From Bacteroidales bacterium (GTDB lineage Bacteria > Bacteroidota > Bacteroidia > Bacteroidales > UBA932): DNA of 64,000 nucleotides. Below, one piece after another: positions 36,502 to 44,981 of this stretch (positions are counted from its first letter, which is position 1; each line of letters begins with the position of its first letter). A program made the translations under genes and the position numbers. The stretch is from the NCBI GenBank assembly GCA_015060225.1, contig SUYX01000003.1, positions 1 through 64,000 on the forward strand. Reading direction: 5' to 3'. The notes under the pieces are model-generated. The model saw only the letters and a list, made by a program, of their open reading frames with translations. It searched no databases and was not told the origin of the DNA.

Positions 36502-36509
36502 TACTTTTG
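36502..36509 (+). promoter_or_regulatory. typA -7 box
   Basis: TACTTTTG lies 11 nt before the typA ATG at 36520, so the leader would be very short. Repeated AACAAC/TTGTTG sequence occupies the -33 area. It is divergent from the guaA promoter. Confidence 0.55.
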
Positions 36510-36519
36510 CACCCAGATT

Positions 36520-38325
36520 ATGCAAAACATTAGAAATATAGCAATTATTGCTCACGTTGACCACGGTAAAACTACCATAGTGGACAAGATGATTCTTCAG
36601 GCAAAGATTACAAGAAATGCCGAGAAGAGCGGTGAGCTTATTCTGGACAATAACGATCTGGAAAGGGAAAGAGGTATAACCATTCTTGCAAAGAATGTGA
36701 GTGTGCCTTACAAGGATTATAAGATCAACATCATCGACACCCCGGGCCATGCCGACTTCGGTGGTGAGGTTGAGAGGGTGCTCAACATGGCAGACGGTGT
36801 CCTGCTCCTTGTTGATGCTTTTGAGGGGACCATGCCGCAGACAAGGTTTGTCCTCCAGAAGGCAATAGAGATGGGCAAGAAGCCCGTTGTTGTGGTAAAC
36901 AAGGTGGACAAGCAGAACTGCCGTCCCGACGAGGTGAACGAGCAGGTGTTTGACCTCATGTTCTCGCTTAATGCAACCGAGGACCAGCTCGATTTCAAGA
37001 CGCTGTTCGGAAGTGCAAAACAAGGATGGATGTCAAAGGACTGGAGGAAACCTACAAACGATATAACCGAGTTGCTGGATACCATCATAGAGGAAATTCC
37101 TGCACCGGAGCAACTTGAAGGTACACCTCAAATGCTCATATCTTCGTTGGAGTATTCTCCGTATGTGGGAAGAATAGCTGTCGGGAGGATAAAGAGGGGT
37201 ACCCTGAAGGCGAACCAGCCTGTTACCCTGTGCAAAAGGGACGGTACTTTTGAAAAAAGCAGGATTAAGGAGCTGATGGTGTTTGACGGACTTGGAAAAA
37301 CCAAAGTTGAAGAGGTTCACAGCGGTGATATCTGTGCAGTTGTGGGTATAGAGGGATTTGAGATTGGAGATACAATTGCCGATTATGAGAATCCTGAGGC
37401 ACTTCCGCCAATTTCTGTGGATGAGCCTACCATGAGCATGCTTTTCTGTATCAACGACTCCCCATTCTTTGGAAGGGACGGTAAATTTGTCACTTCCCGA
37501 CATCTTAAGGAGCGCTTGGAGAAGGAGCTGGAGAAGAACCTTGCACTTAGGGTGAAGGAAGGCGTTACCGCAGATTCATTTGTGGTATATGGCCGAGGCG
37601 TTCTCCATTTGAGTGTCCTTATTGAGACAATGAGAAGGGAGGGCTTTGAGCTGCAGGTTGGACAGCCTAAGGTTATAGACAAGAATATAAATGGTGTGAG
37701 ATGTGAACCAATAGAGCACCTTACCATAGATCTTCCTGAGGATAAGGTTGGCGCAGCCATTGAACTTACCACACGGAGAAAGGGTGCCCTGCTGCATATG
37801 GAGCATAGGGATGACCGTGTACATCTGGATTTTGACATCCCTTCAAGGGGTATCATAGGACTCAGAAGCAATCTTCTTACCGCTACTGCCGGTGAGGCTG
37901 TTGTGGCACACAGGTTCAAGGGATATGAACCGTATAAGGGAGAGATTGAGAAGAGGAACAACGGCTCACTTGTGGCAATTGAGACAGGTACTGCAGTTGC
38001 ATACGCAATGGACAAGTTGCAGGACAGGGGCAAGTTTATAATTTATCCTGGAGAGGAGATTTATGCGGGACAGGTTGTAGGAGAGCACTCAAGGGTTGAT
38101 GACCTTAATATCAATATCTGCAAGACCAAGAAACTTACCAATGTAAGGGCTTCAGGTACAGATGAAAAGGCAGTACTTCCCCCACCATTGCAGTTCTCAT
38201 TGGAGGAGATGCTGGAGTATATACAGGAGGATGAACTTGTGGAGGTAACACCCAAGTTCATGCGAATCAGGAAAATTTATCTCGACGAGACAGAGCGCAA
38301 GAGAAGGAAGAACAACGCCCTTTAA
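36520..38325 (+). CDS. typA: Ribosome-associated GTPase TypA/BipA
   Basis: A 601-residue translational GTPase of the EF-G superfamily. The G domain has IAHVDHGKTTIVD, the switch I segment LERERGITILAKN, DTPGHADFGGEVERV and NKVDK. Domain II and the C-terminal EF-G-like domains follow (GRGVLHLSVLIETMRREGFELQVGQPKVI; the BipA-specific tail with IYPGEEIYAGQVVGEHSR and MRIRKIYLDE). It assists 50S assembly and stress or cold adaptation. Length is standard. It is expressed from its own short-leader promoter, divergent from guaA. Confidence 0.96.
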   Translation: MQNIRNIAIIAHVDHGKTTIVDKMILQAKITRNAEKSGELILDNNDLERERGITILAKNVSVPYKDYKINIIDTPGHADFGGEVERVLNMADGVLLLVDAFEGTMPQTRFVLQKAIEMGKKPVVVVNKVDKQNCRPDEVNEQVFDLMFSLNATEDQLDFKTLFGSAKQGWMSKDWRKPTNDITELLDTIIEEIPAPEQLEGTPQMLISSLEYSPYVGRIAVGRIKRGTLKANQPVTLCKRDGTFEKSRIKELMVFDGLGKTKVEEVHSGDICAVVGIEGFEIGDTIADYENPEALPPISVDEPTMSMLFCINDSPFFGRDGKFVTSRHLKERLEKELEKNLALRVKEGVTADSFVVYGRGVLHLSVLIETMRREGFELQVGQPKVIDKNINGVRCEPIEHLTIDLPEDKVGAAIELTTRRKGALLHMEHRDDRVHLDFDIPSRGIIGLRSNLLTATAGEAVVAHRFKGYEPYKGEIEKRNNGSLVAIETGTAVAYAMDKLQDRGKFIIYPGEEIYAGQVVGEHSRVDDLNINICKTKKLTNVRASGTDEKAVLPPPLQFSLEEMLEYIQEDELVEVTPKFMRIRKIYLDETERKRRKNNAL

Positions 38326-38337
38326 TTAAAAAGTGAG

Positions 38338-38368
38338 TTTGATTTAACAAAAAAAATCACTATCTTTG
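38338..38368 (+). promoter_or_regulatory. Promoter of yceD-rpmF-plsX-fabH operon
   Basis: TTTG (38338-38341) and TATCTTTG (38361-38368) are separated by 19 nt, a consensus Bacteroidota promoter 28 nt before the first ATG of the operon. Confidence 0.75.
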
Positions 38369-38395
38369 CACGCCCTAAAGTGGAGAGGAATAGAG

Positions 38396-38929
38396 ATGTC
38401 TGAGAATAAGGATTTTATAATTCAAATAAAAGGACTGCAAATTGGGAAACACAATTATGAATTCCCGATTGACGGTTCCTTTTTCAGAAGTTTTGAGAAT
38501 TCTATGATCCTTGATGCAGATTTGCAGGCAGATGTGATTCTTGAAAAAGGGAGCGGTTGGATGAATGTGAGTGCGGACATAACAGGAGATGTTACCGTAG
38601 AGTGTGACAGATGTCTTGATGATGTGGTACTCCCGATGGATTTCAACTGTACAATGGCTGTAAAATTTGCCAAATCCCTTGAGGACAGTGATGGGGATGA
38701 GTTCATAATTATGGACCCTGCAGATGGAGAGCTTGATCTCACGCAGTTCCTTTACGATTATGTGTGTCTGAACCTTCCGCTTCAGAAAGTGCATGAGGAA
38801 GGGGAGTGCAATGAGGAGATGATGGCAAAGTTGGGGGCGGTGAACAGCGCTGCACAGACAGATGGGGAGGGAGATGTTGCAGATTCGCCTTTTGCAGCAC
38901 TTAAAGGGTTGTTTGACAAGAAGAATTAG
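38396..38929 (+). CDS. YceD/DUF177 family protein
   Basis: A 177-residue acidic protein of the DUF177 (YceD) family, which is almost always encoded just before ribosomal protein L32 and is linked to 23S rRNA metabolism. Recognisable segments are VTVECDRCLDDVVLPMDF with the CxRC-type motif and DLTQFLYDYVCLNLPLQKVH near the C-terminus. The start is ATG 38396 (MSENKDF); an in-frame TTG at 38366 falls within the -7 box and is rejected. rpmF, plsX and fabH follow, giving the conserved fatty-acid/ribosome operon. Confidence 0.85.
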   Translation: MSENKDFIIQIKGLQIGKHNYEFPIDGSFFRSFENSMILDADLQADVILEKGSGWMNVSADITGDVTVECDRCLDDVVLPMDFNCTMAVKFAKSLEDSDGDEFIIMDPADGELDLTQFLYDYVCLNLPLQKVHEEGECNEEMMAKLGAVNSAAQTDGEGDVADSPFAALKGLFDKKN

Positions 38930-38986
38930 TATTCCTGCCGTCGGGAAGAAGAAATAGAAAATATAACAAATTAAAAATAGTTAGAA

Positions 38987-39169
38987 ATGGCACATCCGAA
39001 GCACAAAATTTCAAAACAGCGCAGAAACAAGCGTAGAACTCATGACAAAGCTGTAGTTCCTACCTTGGCAACTTGTTCAAACTGTGGTGCAACTGTAATG
39101 TATCACCATGTTTGCCCTGAGTGCGGTTACTACCGTGGTCGTCTTATCATTGAGAAAAACAACGCTTAA
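38987..39169 (+). CDS. rpmF: Ribosomal protein L32
   Basis: A 60-residue ribosomal protein with the L32 start MAHPKHKISKQRRNKRRTHD and a zinc-ribbon of two CxxC-type pairs (CSNCGA...CPECGYY). It forms part of the 50S subunit. It sits in the standard yceD-rpmF-plsX-fabH order, 57 nt after yceD and 16 nt before plsX. Confidence 0.97.
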   Translation: MAHPKHKISKQRRNKRRTHDKAVVPTLATCSNCGATVMYHHVCPECGYYRGRLIIEKNNA

Positions 39170-39185
39170 TTAGCGCCGTTTCCTT

Positions 39186-40145
39186 ATGATAAGGATTGGT
39201 ATTGATGCAATGGGAGGAGACTTTGCCCCCAACAATGTAATATTGGGGGCTATAGAAGCCTATTCATACATCAGTGCCGAAACAAAGATTTTTCTCATTG
39301 GGGATGAGAAAAAGATTACCGAGGTCTGCCAGCATTATGGCATAGACTCCGGTAATTTTGTTATTGTTCATGCACCTGAGTGTATTGAAATGGGAGAGCA
39401 CCCTGTTAGGGCTTTCAGGAAGAAGAAGAAATCCAGCATGGTTGTAGGGTTTAACATGCTTGCTGAGGGAAAGATAGATGTCTTTGCCAGTGCCGGAAAT
39501 ACCGGGGCGATGCTGGCAGGCTCTGTTCAGGTGCTCAATAACATACCGGGGATAATAAGACCATGTATCCCTGCCCAGATTCCGTTGGCAAATGGGCGCA
39601 ACATGCTGTTGCTGGATGTGGGATTCAATTCTGATACCAGAGCAGATGTGTTGTACCAGTTTGGTATCATGGGCTCAATTTTTGCAAAAGCCATGATGGG
39701 AATATCAGATCCCAGAGTGGCACTGTTGAATATTGGAGCGGAGTCGGAGAAAGGCAACATCATTACCCAGGAGGCCTATAAGATAATGAATGATTCCACA
39801 GACTTCAACTTTGTGGGCAATATGGAGGCCAATATGCTCTTTAACGGAGGTATTGCCGACGTGTTGGTTACAGACGGGTTTGTAGGAAACATCTGTCTGA
39901 AACAGGCTGAGGGAATGTATGAACTTGTTGCCAAGTTGGGAGTGAAGCACCCGTTCTTCAATAGATTCAACTATGAAACTTACGGTGGAACCCCCATATT
40001 GGGTGTAACCGCCCCAGTTATAATAGGACACGGAGTCTCTACACCGCTTGCAATAAAGAACATGATTCTGCAGGGCGAGATGGTTGTGGAACAAAAGATT
40101 ATAGAGAAATTCAAGAAGGCTATGCTTGCAGTATCAGCCAATTGA
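39186..40145 (+). CDS. plsX: Phosphate acyltransferase PlsX
   Basis: A 319-residue peripheral membrane enzyme that makes acyl-phosphate from acyl-ACP for phospholipid synthesis. Characteristic segments are IGIDAMGGDFAPNNVILGA at the N-terminus, VFASAGNTGAMLAGSV, MLLLDVGFNSDTRADVLYQFG, LNIGAESEKGN and VTDGFVGNICLKQAEG. Length is a little under typical (about 330-350). It is followed by fabH after 16 nt. Confidence 0.95.
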   Translation: MIRIGIDAMGGDFAPNNVILGAIEAYSYISAETKIFLIGDEKKITEVCQHYGIDSGNFVIVHAPECIEMGEHPVRAFRKKKKSSMVVGFNMLAEGKIDVFASAGNTGAMLAGSVQVLNNIPGIIRPCIPAQIPLANGRNMLLLDVGFNSDTRADVLYQFGIMGSIFAKAMMGISDPRVALLNIGAESEKGNIITQEAYKIMNDSTDFNFVGNMEANMLFNGGIADVLVTDGFVGNICLKQAEGMYELVAKLGVKHPFFNRFNYETYGGTPILGVTAPVIIGHGVSTPLAIKNMILQGEMVVEQKIIEKFKKAMLAVSAN

Positions 40146-40161
40146 GAAACAACTATTACCT

Positions 40162-41154
40162 ATGACCGATAAAAAAGCAATAATAACAGGAATAGAGGCA
40201 TACCTGCCTGATTATGTACTCACAAATGATGAGTTGTCCACAATGGTTGATACCTCTGATGAGTGGATCATGAGCCGTGTGGGCATTAAGGAGAGGAGGA
40301 TTCTCAAAGAAGATGGACTAGGCACATCACACATGGGAGAGCAGGCTGTGAAAAAATTGTTGGAGAGTACAGGTACTTCTCCCGACGAGATAGACCTGCT
40401 TATCTGTGCAACTGTGAGCCCGGATATGCTTTTCCCTGCAACTGCAAACATTATCAGTGACAAATGCGGTATCCTCAATGCTTGGGGTTATGACATCAAT
40501 GCGGGATGTTGCGGATTCCTGTTCAGTTTCTATACTGTAGCAAACTTCATAGAGAGCGGAAGATACAAGAAGGCTATACTTGTATGTGGAGAGCGTATGA
40601 GCGGTATGACAAACTACCAGGACAGGACAACCTGCCCATTGTTTGGTGATGGTGCCGTTGCAATGCTAATAGAGCCTTCAGATGATCCTAACCTTGGTTT
40701 CCAGGATGCAATTACACATGTTGACGGTGTGGGACGCCACTATCTTTACCAGACTGCAGGCGGTTCATTGTATCCTCCCACACATGAGACTGTAGAGAAG
40801 AGACTGCACTATATCCACCAGGAGGGACAGCAGGTATTCAAATATGCAGTTTCGCGTATGGCTGATGTCTCTGTAGAGATGATGGAGAAACACAACCTCA
40901 CAGCAGATGACATTGCATATCTGATTCCTCATCAGGCAAATTTGCGTATCATTGACGCTACCGGAAGGAGAATGGGCCTATCTGCAGACAAGATTCTTAT
41001 TGACATTGAGAAGTTCGGAAACACTGCAGGAACATCAATTCCGTTGGCATTGTGGGACTTCAAGGATAAGTTCAAGAAGGGTGATACCCTAATTTTCTCT
41101 GCATTTGGTGCAGGATTTACATGGGGATCCATTCTTTATCGTTGGGCATATTAA
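40162..41154 (+). CDS. fabH: 3-oxoacyl-ACP synthase III (KASIII)
   Basis: A 330-residue condensing enzyme that starts fatty-acid synthesis by joining an acyl-CoA with malonyl-ACP. The catalytic triad is visible: Cys116 in NAGCCGF, His in PHQANLRI, and Asn in FGNTAGTSIPLAL. The N-terminal TGIEAYLPDYVLTNDEL...DTSDEWIMSRVGIKERR is typical. ATG 40162 (MTDKKAIITG) is preferred over the upstream ATG at 40126, which overlaps plsX. It is the last protein gene of the operon; tRNA-Arg follows with its own promoter. Confidence 0.95.
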   Translation: MTDKKAIITGIEAYLPDYVLTNDELSTMVDTSDEWIMSRVGIKERRILKEDGLGTSHMGEQAVKKLLESTGTSPDEIDLLICATVSPDMLFPATANIISDKCGILNAWGYDINAGCCGFLFSFYTVANFIESGRYKKAILVCGERMSGMTNYQDRTTCPLFGDGAVAMLIEPSDDPNLGFQDAITHVDGVGRHYLYQTAGGSLYPPTHETVEKRLHYIHQEGQQVFKYAVSRMADVSVEMMEKHNLTADDIAYLIPHQANLRIIDATGRRMGLSADKILIDIEKFGNTAGTSIPLALWDFKDKFKKGDTLIFSAFGAGFTWGSILYRWAY

Positions 41155-41171
41155 AATTTTTACTATATTTG
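41142..41171 (+). promoter_or_regulatory. Promoter of tRNA-Arg
   Basis: TTG (41142-41144) and TATATTTG (41164-41171) are separated by 19 nt. The -33 part lies inside the end of fabH. Confidence 0.6.
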
Positions 41172-41187
41172 CAGTCCAATTACGGAT

Positions 41188-41259
41188 GGCCCTATAGTTC
41201 AAGGGATAGAACGAAAGTTTCCTAAACTTTAAATACAGGTTCGAGTCCTGTTGGGGCTA
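41188..41259 (+). tRNA. tRNA-Arg (CCT)
   Basis: A cloverleaf with acceptor GGCCCTA/TGGGGCT, D-stem GTTC/GAAC, anticodon arm AAAGT-TTCCTAA-ACTTT (anticodon CCT), and T-arm ACAGG-TTCGAGT-CCTGT. It reads AGG codons, which are common in this window. No CCA is encoded. Confidence 0.92.
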
Positions 41260-41422
41260 CAAAAAAACGAAATAACGAAGATTTTCTGCGTTACGCTTGA
41301 CTCAAAAATCCTCATTTACGCAAGTAAACTCCGGTTTTTTTGTCTGTGCAAGCCTTGAAAATCTCCGTTATTTTGATTTTTATACTTCAGATAAGGGCAG
41401 CCTGAAAGCTGCCCTCAATCAT

Positions 41423-43066
41423 TTATCCCACTATTTCGGTAAACAGGCGTTTGCCCCTGTATTCCGAGTTGTTGGTCTGGTTTACCACATATCTGGCAGC
41501 ACTTGCGGTTATGTTTATGAATGATTCGTTTTTGCGTATCTCTATTTTGCCTATACCTTTTTTGCCTACTCCCAGAGAGGTCATCATCCTTATCAGGTGT
41601 CTGGTTGTTGTATTGTGTTTGGAGCCAATAGAGAGTTTAACCCATTTGAACCCTTTTTCACCCCGGCGTGGAACATAATCCGGCGCTTCAGATTCGGTGG
41701 TTCCAGCCTCTTTTTTCTTCTTTTTCTCTACAACAATGTTGAGGTCGGGGGCATTGCGGTAATAGTCAAGGAATCGGTTGAACTCCATTGAGAGGAATTT
41801 CTTAATTATTTCCCTGCGGCCCAGGTTGTTCCATTTCTCCTCTATTAGGCTCAAGTATGGGGCAATCTCCTCTTCGCGTACCTCCACTGCATTAATCTGG
41901 TCTATCATTGACAGGAGTTGTTTTGAGCATACCTCTTCTCCGGTAGGGAGTTTTGCCTGGGCAAAGGTTTTGTTTATGATTTTCTCAATGCGGCGTATTT
42001 TGCTCTGCTCCTTGGTGTTTATGATTACAATTGATTTTCCGGTCTTGTCGGCACGTCCGGTACGGCCGCTGCGGTGGGTGTACTGTTCAACCTCGTCGGG
42101 AAGATTGTAGTTGATTACATGGGTGAGGTTGTTCACATCAATCCCTCGTGCGGCTACATCTGTGGCTACCAGCAGCTTTAGGTTCTTCTCCTTGAAACGC
42201 CTCATTACCTGCTCACGCTGCATCTGGGAGAGGTCTCCATGGAGGGCATCTGCGTCGTATCCGTCCTTGATGAGGGCGCTGGCAATATCTCCGGTCTCCC
42301 TGCGGGTGCGGCAGAAGATGATGCCGTAGATATCGGGATAATAATCCACAACCCTTTTGAGTGCAAGGTACCGGTCTTTCTCGTGGATGGTGTAGTAATA
42401 ATGTTTTACATTGTCTGAACCGCTGTTCCTCTCACCAACTGTAACCACCTGGGCATCTTGCATATAGGTTTTGGCAATCTTCTCCACCTCCAATGGGAGT
42501 GTGGCAGAGAAGAGCAATACCCTCTTCTGCTGGGGGATGCTCTCCAGAATGGCATCCAACTCCTCCTTGAAACCCATGTTCAGCATTTCATCCGCCTCAT
42601 CCAGGATAAGGGTATGTACCCGGGTAAGGTCAACTGCTTTCCTCCCGATAAGATCAAGCAATCTTCCAGGAGTTGCAACCACAATGTGTGGAATCTTTTT
42701 GAGTGCCTTTATCTGCGGTTCAATACCTGCACCTCCATAAACATCCACAATGCACAGTTCCTTCAGGTATTTTGAATAGTTCTTGAGGTCTTGCGAGATC
42801 TGTTTGCAAAGCTCCCTGGTAGGGCTCAGTACCAGCACTTGGGGGTAGCGCTCCATATTGTGGGCCACAATCCTCTCCAAAGAAGGGAGGCCGAATGCAG
42901 CTGTTTTTCCTGTACCTGTCTGCGCCAGACAAACTATATCCCCCTCTTCTGCAAGGAGGGTGGGGATTATCCTTTCCTGAACAGGGGTGGGCTTCTCAAA
43001 CCCCATCTCACTTATTGCCTTAATTATATAGCTGTTAAGGCCCAGCTCCTGAAAACTGTTTGCCAT
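41423..43066 (-). CDS. DEAD-box RNA helicase with DbpA-like RNA-binding tail
   Basis: A 547-residue ATP-dependent RNA helicase. It shows the Q motif (SFQELGLNSYIIKAISEMGFEKPTPVQ), Walker A AQTGTGKT, PTRELCKQI, DEAD, SATL, the ARGID motif (VAARGIDVNNLTHVIN) and HRSGRTGR. The C-terminal 75 residues (FKWVKLSIGSK...) resemble the DbpA/CsdA RNA-binding domain that recognises rRNA. It probably acts in ribosome assembly or cold adaptation. The frame stays open to 43342 through a 9-bp tandem repeat encoding Ala-Ala-Asn, but ATG 43066 begins the normal helicase core and avoids overlap with the small upstream gene. Confidence 0.9.
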   Translation of the reverse strand: MANSFQELGLNSYIIKAISEMGFEKPTPVQERIIPTLLAEEGDIVCLAQTGTGKTAAFGLPSLERIVAHNMERYPQVLVLSPTRELCKQISQDLKNYSKYLKELCIVDVYGGAGIEPQIKALKKIPHIVVATPGRLLDLIGRKAVDLTRVHTLILDEADEMLNMGFKEELDAILESIPQQKRVLLFSATLPLEVEKIAKTYMQDAQVVTVGERNSGSDNVKHYYYTIHEKDRYLALKRVVDYYPDIYGIIFCRTRRETGDIASALIKDGYDADALHGDLSQMQREQVMRRFKEKNLKLLVATDVAARGIDVNNLTHVINYNLPDEVEQYTHRSGRTGRADKTGKSIVIINTKEQSKIRRIEKIINKTFAQAKLPTGEEVCSKQLLSMIDQINAVEVREEEIAPYLSLIEEKWNNLGRREIIKKFLSMEFNRFLDYYRNAPDLNIVVEKKKKKEAGTTESEAPDYVPRRGEKGFKWVKLSIGSKHNTTTRHLIRMMTSLGVGKKGIGKIEIRKNESFINITASAARYVVNQTNNSEYRGKRLFTEIVG

Positions 43067-43079
43067 TGTAAAGGTTTTG

Positions 43080-43250
43080 TACGGTCTATCCGCGGTGTCT
43101 ATTGCGTTTGTTGCGTTTGTTGCTTCTGCGGCATTTGCGGCATTTGTTGCTTCTGCGGCATCTGCGGCTTTGTTTGTCGCGTTTGCGGGGTTTGCGGCAT
43201 TTGCTGCATTTGCTGCATTTGCTGCATTTGCGGCGTGCAACTCTGCGGAG
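43080..43250. repeat. Degenerate 9-bp minisatellite upstream of helicase
   Basis: Units related to GCATTTGCT/GCATTTGCG/GCTTCTGCG repeat about 15-18 times, the most regular run being near 43196-43235. The array lies in the helicase 5' region. If translated on the minus strand it would read mostly Ala-Ala-Asn. A length change of one unit would not shift frame. Confidence 0.8.
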
Positions 43251-43293
43251 TTTGCGGTTGTACCGTAATTTCGTGCGGCAAATTTAGTTAATT

Positions 43294-43440
43294 TTAACGG
43301 CTGTTCCAACCCCGGTTGAACCCCTCCACAATATTGGGCCAATACTCAATGAAAATATAAATGACATATAGCAGTATCAGAACCCCTATAAACCATAACG
43401 TGTCTCTCCAGAACTCCCTTGTAAATGAAATTTTTCTCAT
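43294..43440 (-). CDS. Small membrane protein (48 aa), function unknown
   Basis: A 48-residue frame starts MRKISFTREFWRDTLWF and continues with one strongly hydrophobic helix (about residues 15-32, IGVLILLYVIYIFI), then EYWPNIVEGFNRGWNSR. A purine-rich ribosome site (GGAGAAG) ends just before the ATG. I do not recognise the family by name. The aromatic, amphipathic ends and single helix suggest an inner-membrane small protein. It lies between hydF (divergent) and the helicase (same strand, 227 nt downstream). Confidence 0.65.
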   Translation of the reverse strand: MRKISFTREFWRDTLWFIGVLILLYVIYIFIEYWPNIVEGFNRGWNSR

Positions 43441-43605
43441 ACTTCTCCAGTTTTATAATGTGTAATTCTTTCCATGCCAGTGAACGCCACTCCGGTGCAT
43501 GCGGCAAATATATGTTGGGAAGCAGGGGAGGTAATGCATGAAAAAGATATTTTTCCAAAAGTTTTTCTCTTTTTGGAAATGCATAATTTAGAAAAAAGAA
43601 ATTGT

Positions 43606-43613
43606 TATATTTG
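43606..43613 (+). promoter_or_regulatory. Predicted hydF -7 box
   Basis: TATATTTG lies 62 nt before the hydF ATG. No -33 TTTG at normal spacing is seen. Confidence 0.4.
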
Positions 43614-43675
43614 TAATAGGTCTGCAAGGGCATTTTTTTTGCAATGGTGCAGATGTTTTTAAAATTGTCGGGAAT

Positions 43676-44893
43676 ATGAATATTAAACACATAGGAATTT
43701 TTGGAAGGAGGAATGCAGGAAAGAGTTCCCTGATAAATCTCCTCTTGGGACAGGATTTTGCAATTGTTTCGCCCCAGCCTGGGACTACTACCGATCCGGT
43801 GAAGAAAAGGATGGAGATTCCGGATCTTGGGCCGGTGCAACTGATTGATACTGCTGGAATTGATGATGAAGGTGATGTGGGTGAAATGAGGGTAGGGAAG
43901 AGCCTAAAGCTTGTGGAGGAGGTGGATCTTGCGCTGCTGCTCTTTACAGGAAATTATTTCGGGAAGGAGGAGAAGGAGCTGCTTGCCAGGTTCAAGGAGT
44001 TTGATGTTCCGGTGGTTGTAGTGCATAACCAATCCGATATTGTGCCGCTGGATTGTGGAGTGGCAGGTGACCTTAACAATATGTACAATTGTGATGTTGT
44101 GGAGTTCTCCTGCAATATGGTTGATCCCCAGGCCCAGAAGGAGGCGGTTGATATGCTTGTCTCGTTTATGATAAAGGGGTTGCTCACCTCTTCCGATGCC
44201 GAGAGGACAATCATGCAGGATCTGGTGGAACCGGGAGACAATATTGTGCTTGTTTGCCCTATTGATTCGGAGGCCCCTGCCGGGAGGATGATTCTTCCTC
44301 AGGTTATGGCTATAAGGGATATTCTGGACCAGGGTGGCGTTGCAACAGTCCTGCAGCCGGAGCAGCTGCAGGGGTACTTAAAAAGTGTTCTTCCGGGAGG
44401 TGCTCTTCCCAAAATGGTTGTTACCGACAGTCAGGTGTTCAAGGCAGTGTCCCAAATGGTGCCGGAGGGGATTCCCCTTACCAGTTTCAGCATTCTGATG
44501 GCCCGAGCCAAAGGCCCGTTTGAGGAGTATCTCAAAGGTAGTGCAGCAATTGACACCCTCAAGGATGGTGACAAGGTGCTGGTGCTGGAATCCTGCACCC
44601 ACCACACTTCGTGCGAGGATATAGGGAGGGTGAAGATTCCTGCTATGCTCCAGAAAAAGAGTGGTGCCAAACTCTCATTCACTTTTGTGAGCGGCCTGGA
44701 TGAGCTCCCTTCTGCAGAAGAACTTTCCACCTATGCCCTCGCCCTCCAGTGCGGAGGCTGTATGGTCACCCGCCGCCAGCTCATAAACCGCATCCGCCGC
44801 GTCATAGCCGCCGGTGTCCCAGTTACCAACTACGGCATGTGCATAGCCCACGTAAACCACATTTTAGGTAACGTTGTCTTTTTGTACAAGTAG
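43676..44893 (+). CDS. hydF: [FeFe]-hydrogenase maturation GTPase HydF (C-terminus formed by repeat E7)
   Basis: A 405-residue scaffold GTPase that assembles the 2Fe subcluster and transfers it to [FeFe]-hydrogenase. The G domain has GRRNAGKSS, PGTTTDPV and DTAGIDDEG. The cluster-binding domain has CTHHTSCEDIGRVKIP and QCGGCMVTRRQL, the latter with Gln where most HydF proteins have His. After HIL the frame enters repeat E7 and ends GNVVFLYK, so the native end (usually ...GILERAL plus some residues) appears replaced by the repeat. hydE follows on the other side of E7; no hydG is in this window. Confidence 0.9.
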   Translation: MNIKHIGIFGRRNAGKSSLINLLLGQDFAIVSPQPGTTTDPVKKRMEIPDLGPVQLIDTAGIDDEGDVGEMRVGKSLKLVEEVDLALLLFTGNYFGKEEKELLARFKEFDVPVVVVHNQSDIVPLDCGVAGDLNNMYNCDVVEFSCNMVDPQAQKEAVDMLVSFMIKGLLTSSDAERTIMQDLVEPGDNIVLVCPIDSEAPAGRMILPQVMAIRDILDQGGVATVLQPEQLQGYLKSVLPGGALPKMVVTDSQVFKAVSQMVPEGIPLTSFSILMARAKGPFEEYLKGSAAIDTLKDGDKVLVLESCTHHTSCEDIGRVKIPAMLQKKSGAKLSFTFVSGLDELPSAEELSTYALALQCGGCMVTRRQLINRIRRVIAAGVPVTNYGMCIAHVNHILGNVVFLYK

Positions 44894-44981
44894 CTGTTTT
44901 ACAAGAGGTTGGAATTTAGCATATAAAATAGTTTAAAAATTAAACAGTTGATTTACAGTGGATTGTACAAAAAGACAACGT
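44871..44981. repeat. REPIN-like element E7 (111 bp) at the hydF/hydE junction
   Basis: Terminal repeats are intact (left ACGTTGTCTTTTTGTACAA, right TTGTACAAAAAGACAACGT), 10 bp shorter overall than most copies. CTGTTTTA and TAAACAG inside can pair. The left end encodes the last residues of HydF and its TAG stop (44891-44893). The right end contains the only plausible hydE start (GTG 44958) and its first codons. Confidence 0.92.

Noticed and set aside
36419..36509. Purine riboswitch upstream of guaA
   Set aside because: The leader between the predicted start site and ATG is only about 25 nt, too short for a riboswitch.
41395..41414. GGGCAGC/GCTGCCC hairpin as helicase terminator
   Set aside because: It is a good stem but has no T-run on either strand; left out of the feature list.
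43080..43250. Repeated short units resembling a CRISPR array
   Set aside because: The units are 9 bp and contiguous with no spacers of constant length; this is a minisatellite.
43067..43342. N-terminal Ala-Asn extension of the DEAD-box helicase
   Set aside because: It overlaps the better-supported 48-residue gene and lies outside the helicase core; ATG 43066 is the standard start.
43346..43840. Minus-strand 164-codon open frame opposite hydF
   Set aside because: It runs antisense into a clear HydF reading frame and overlaps the small membrane protein in another frame.
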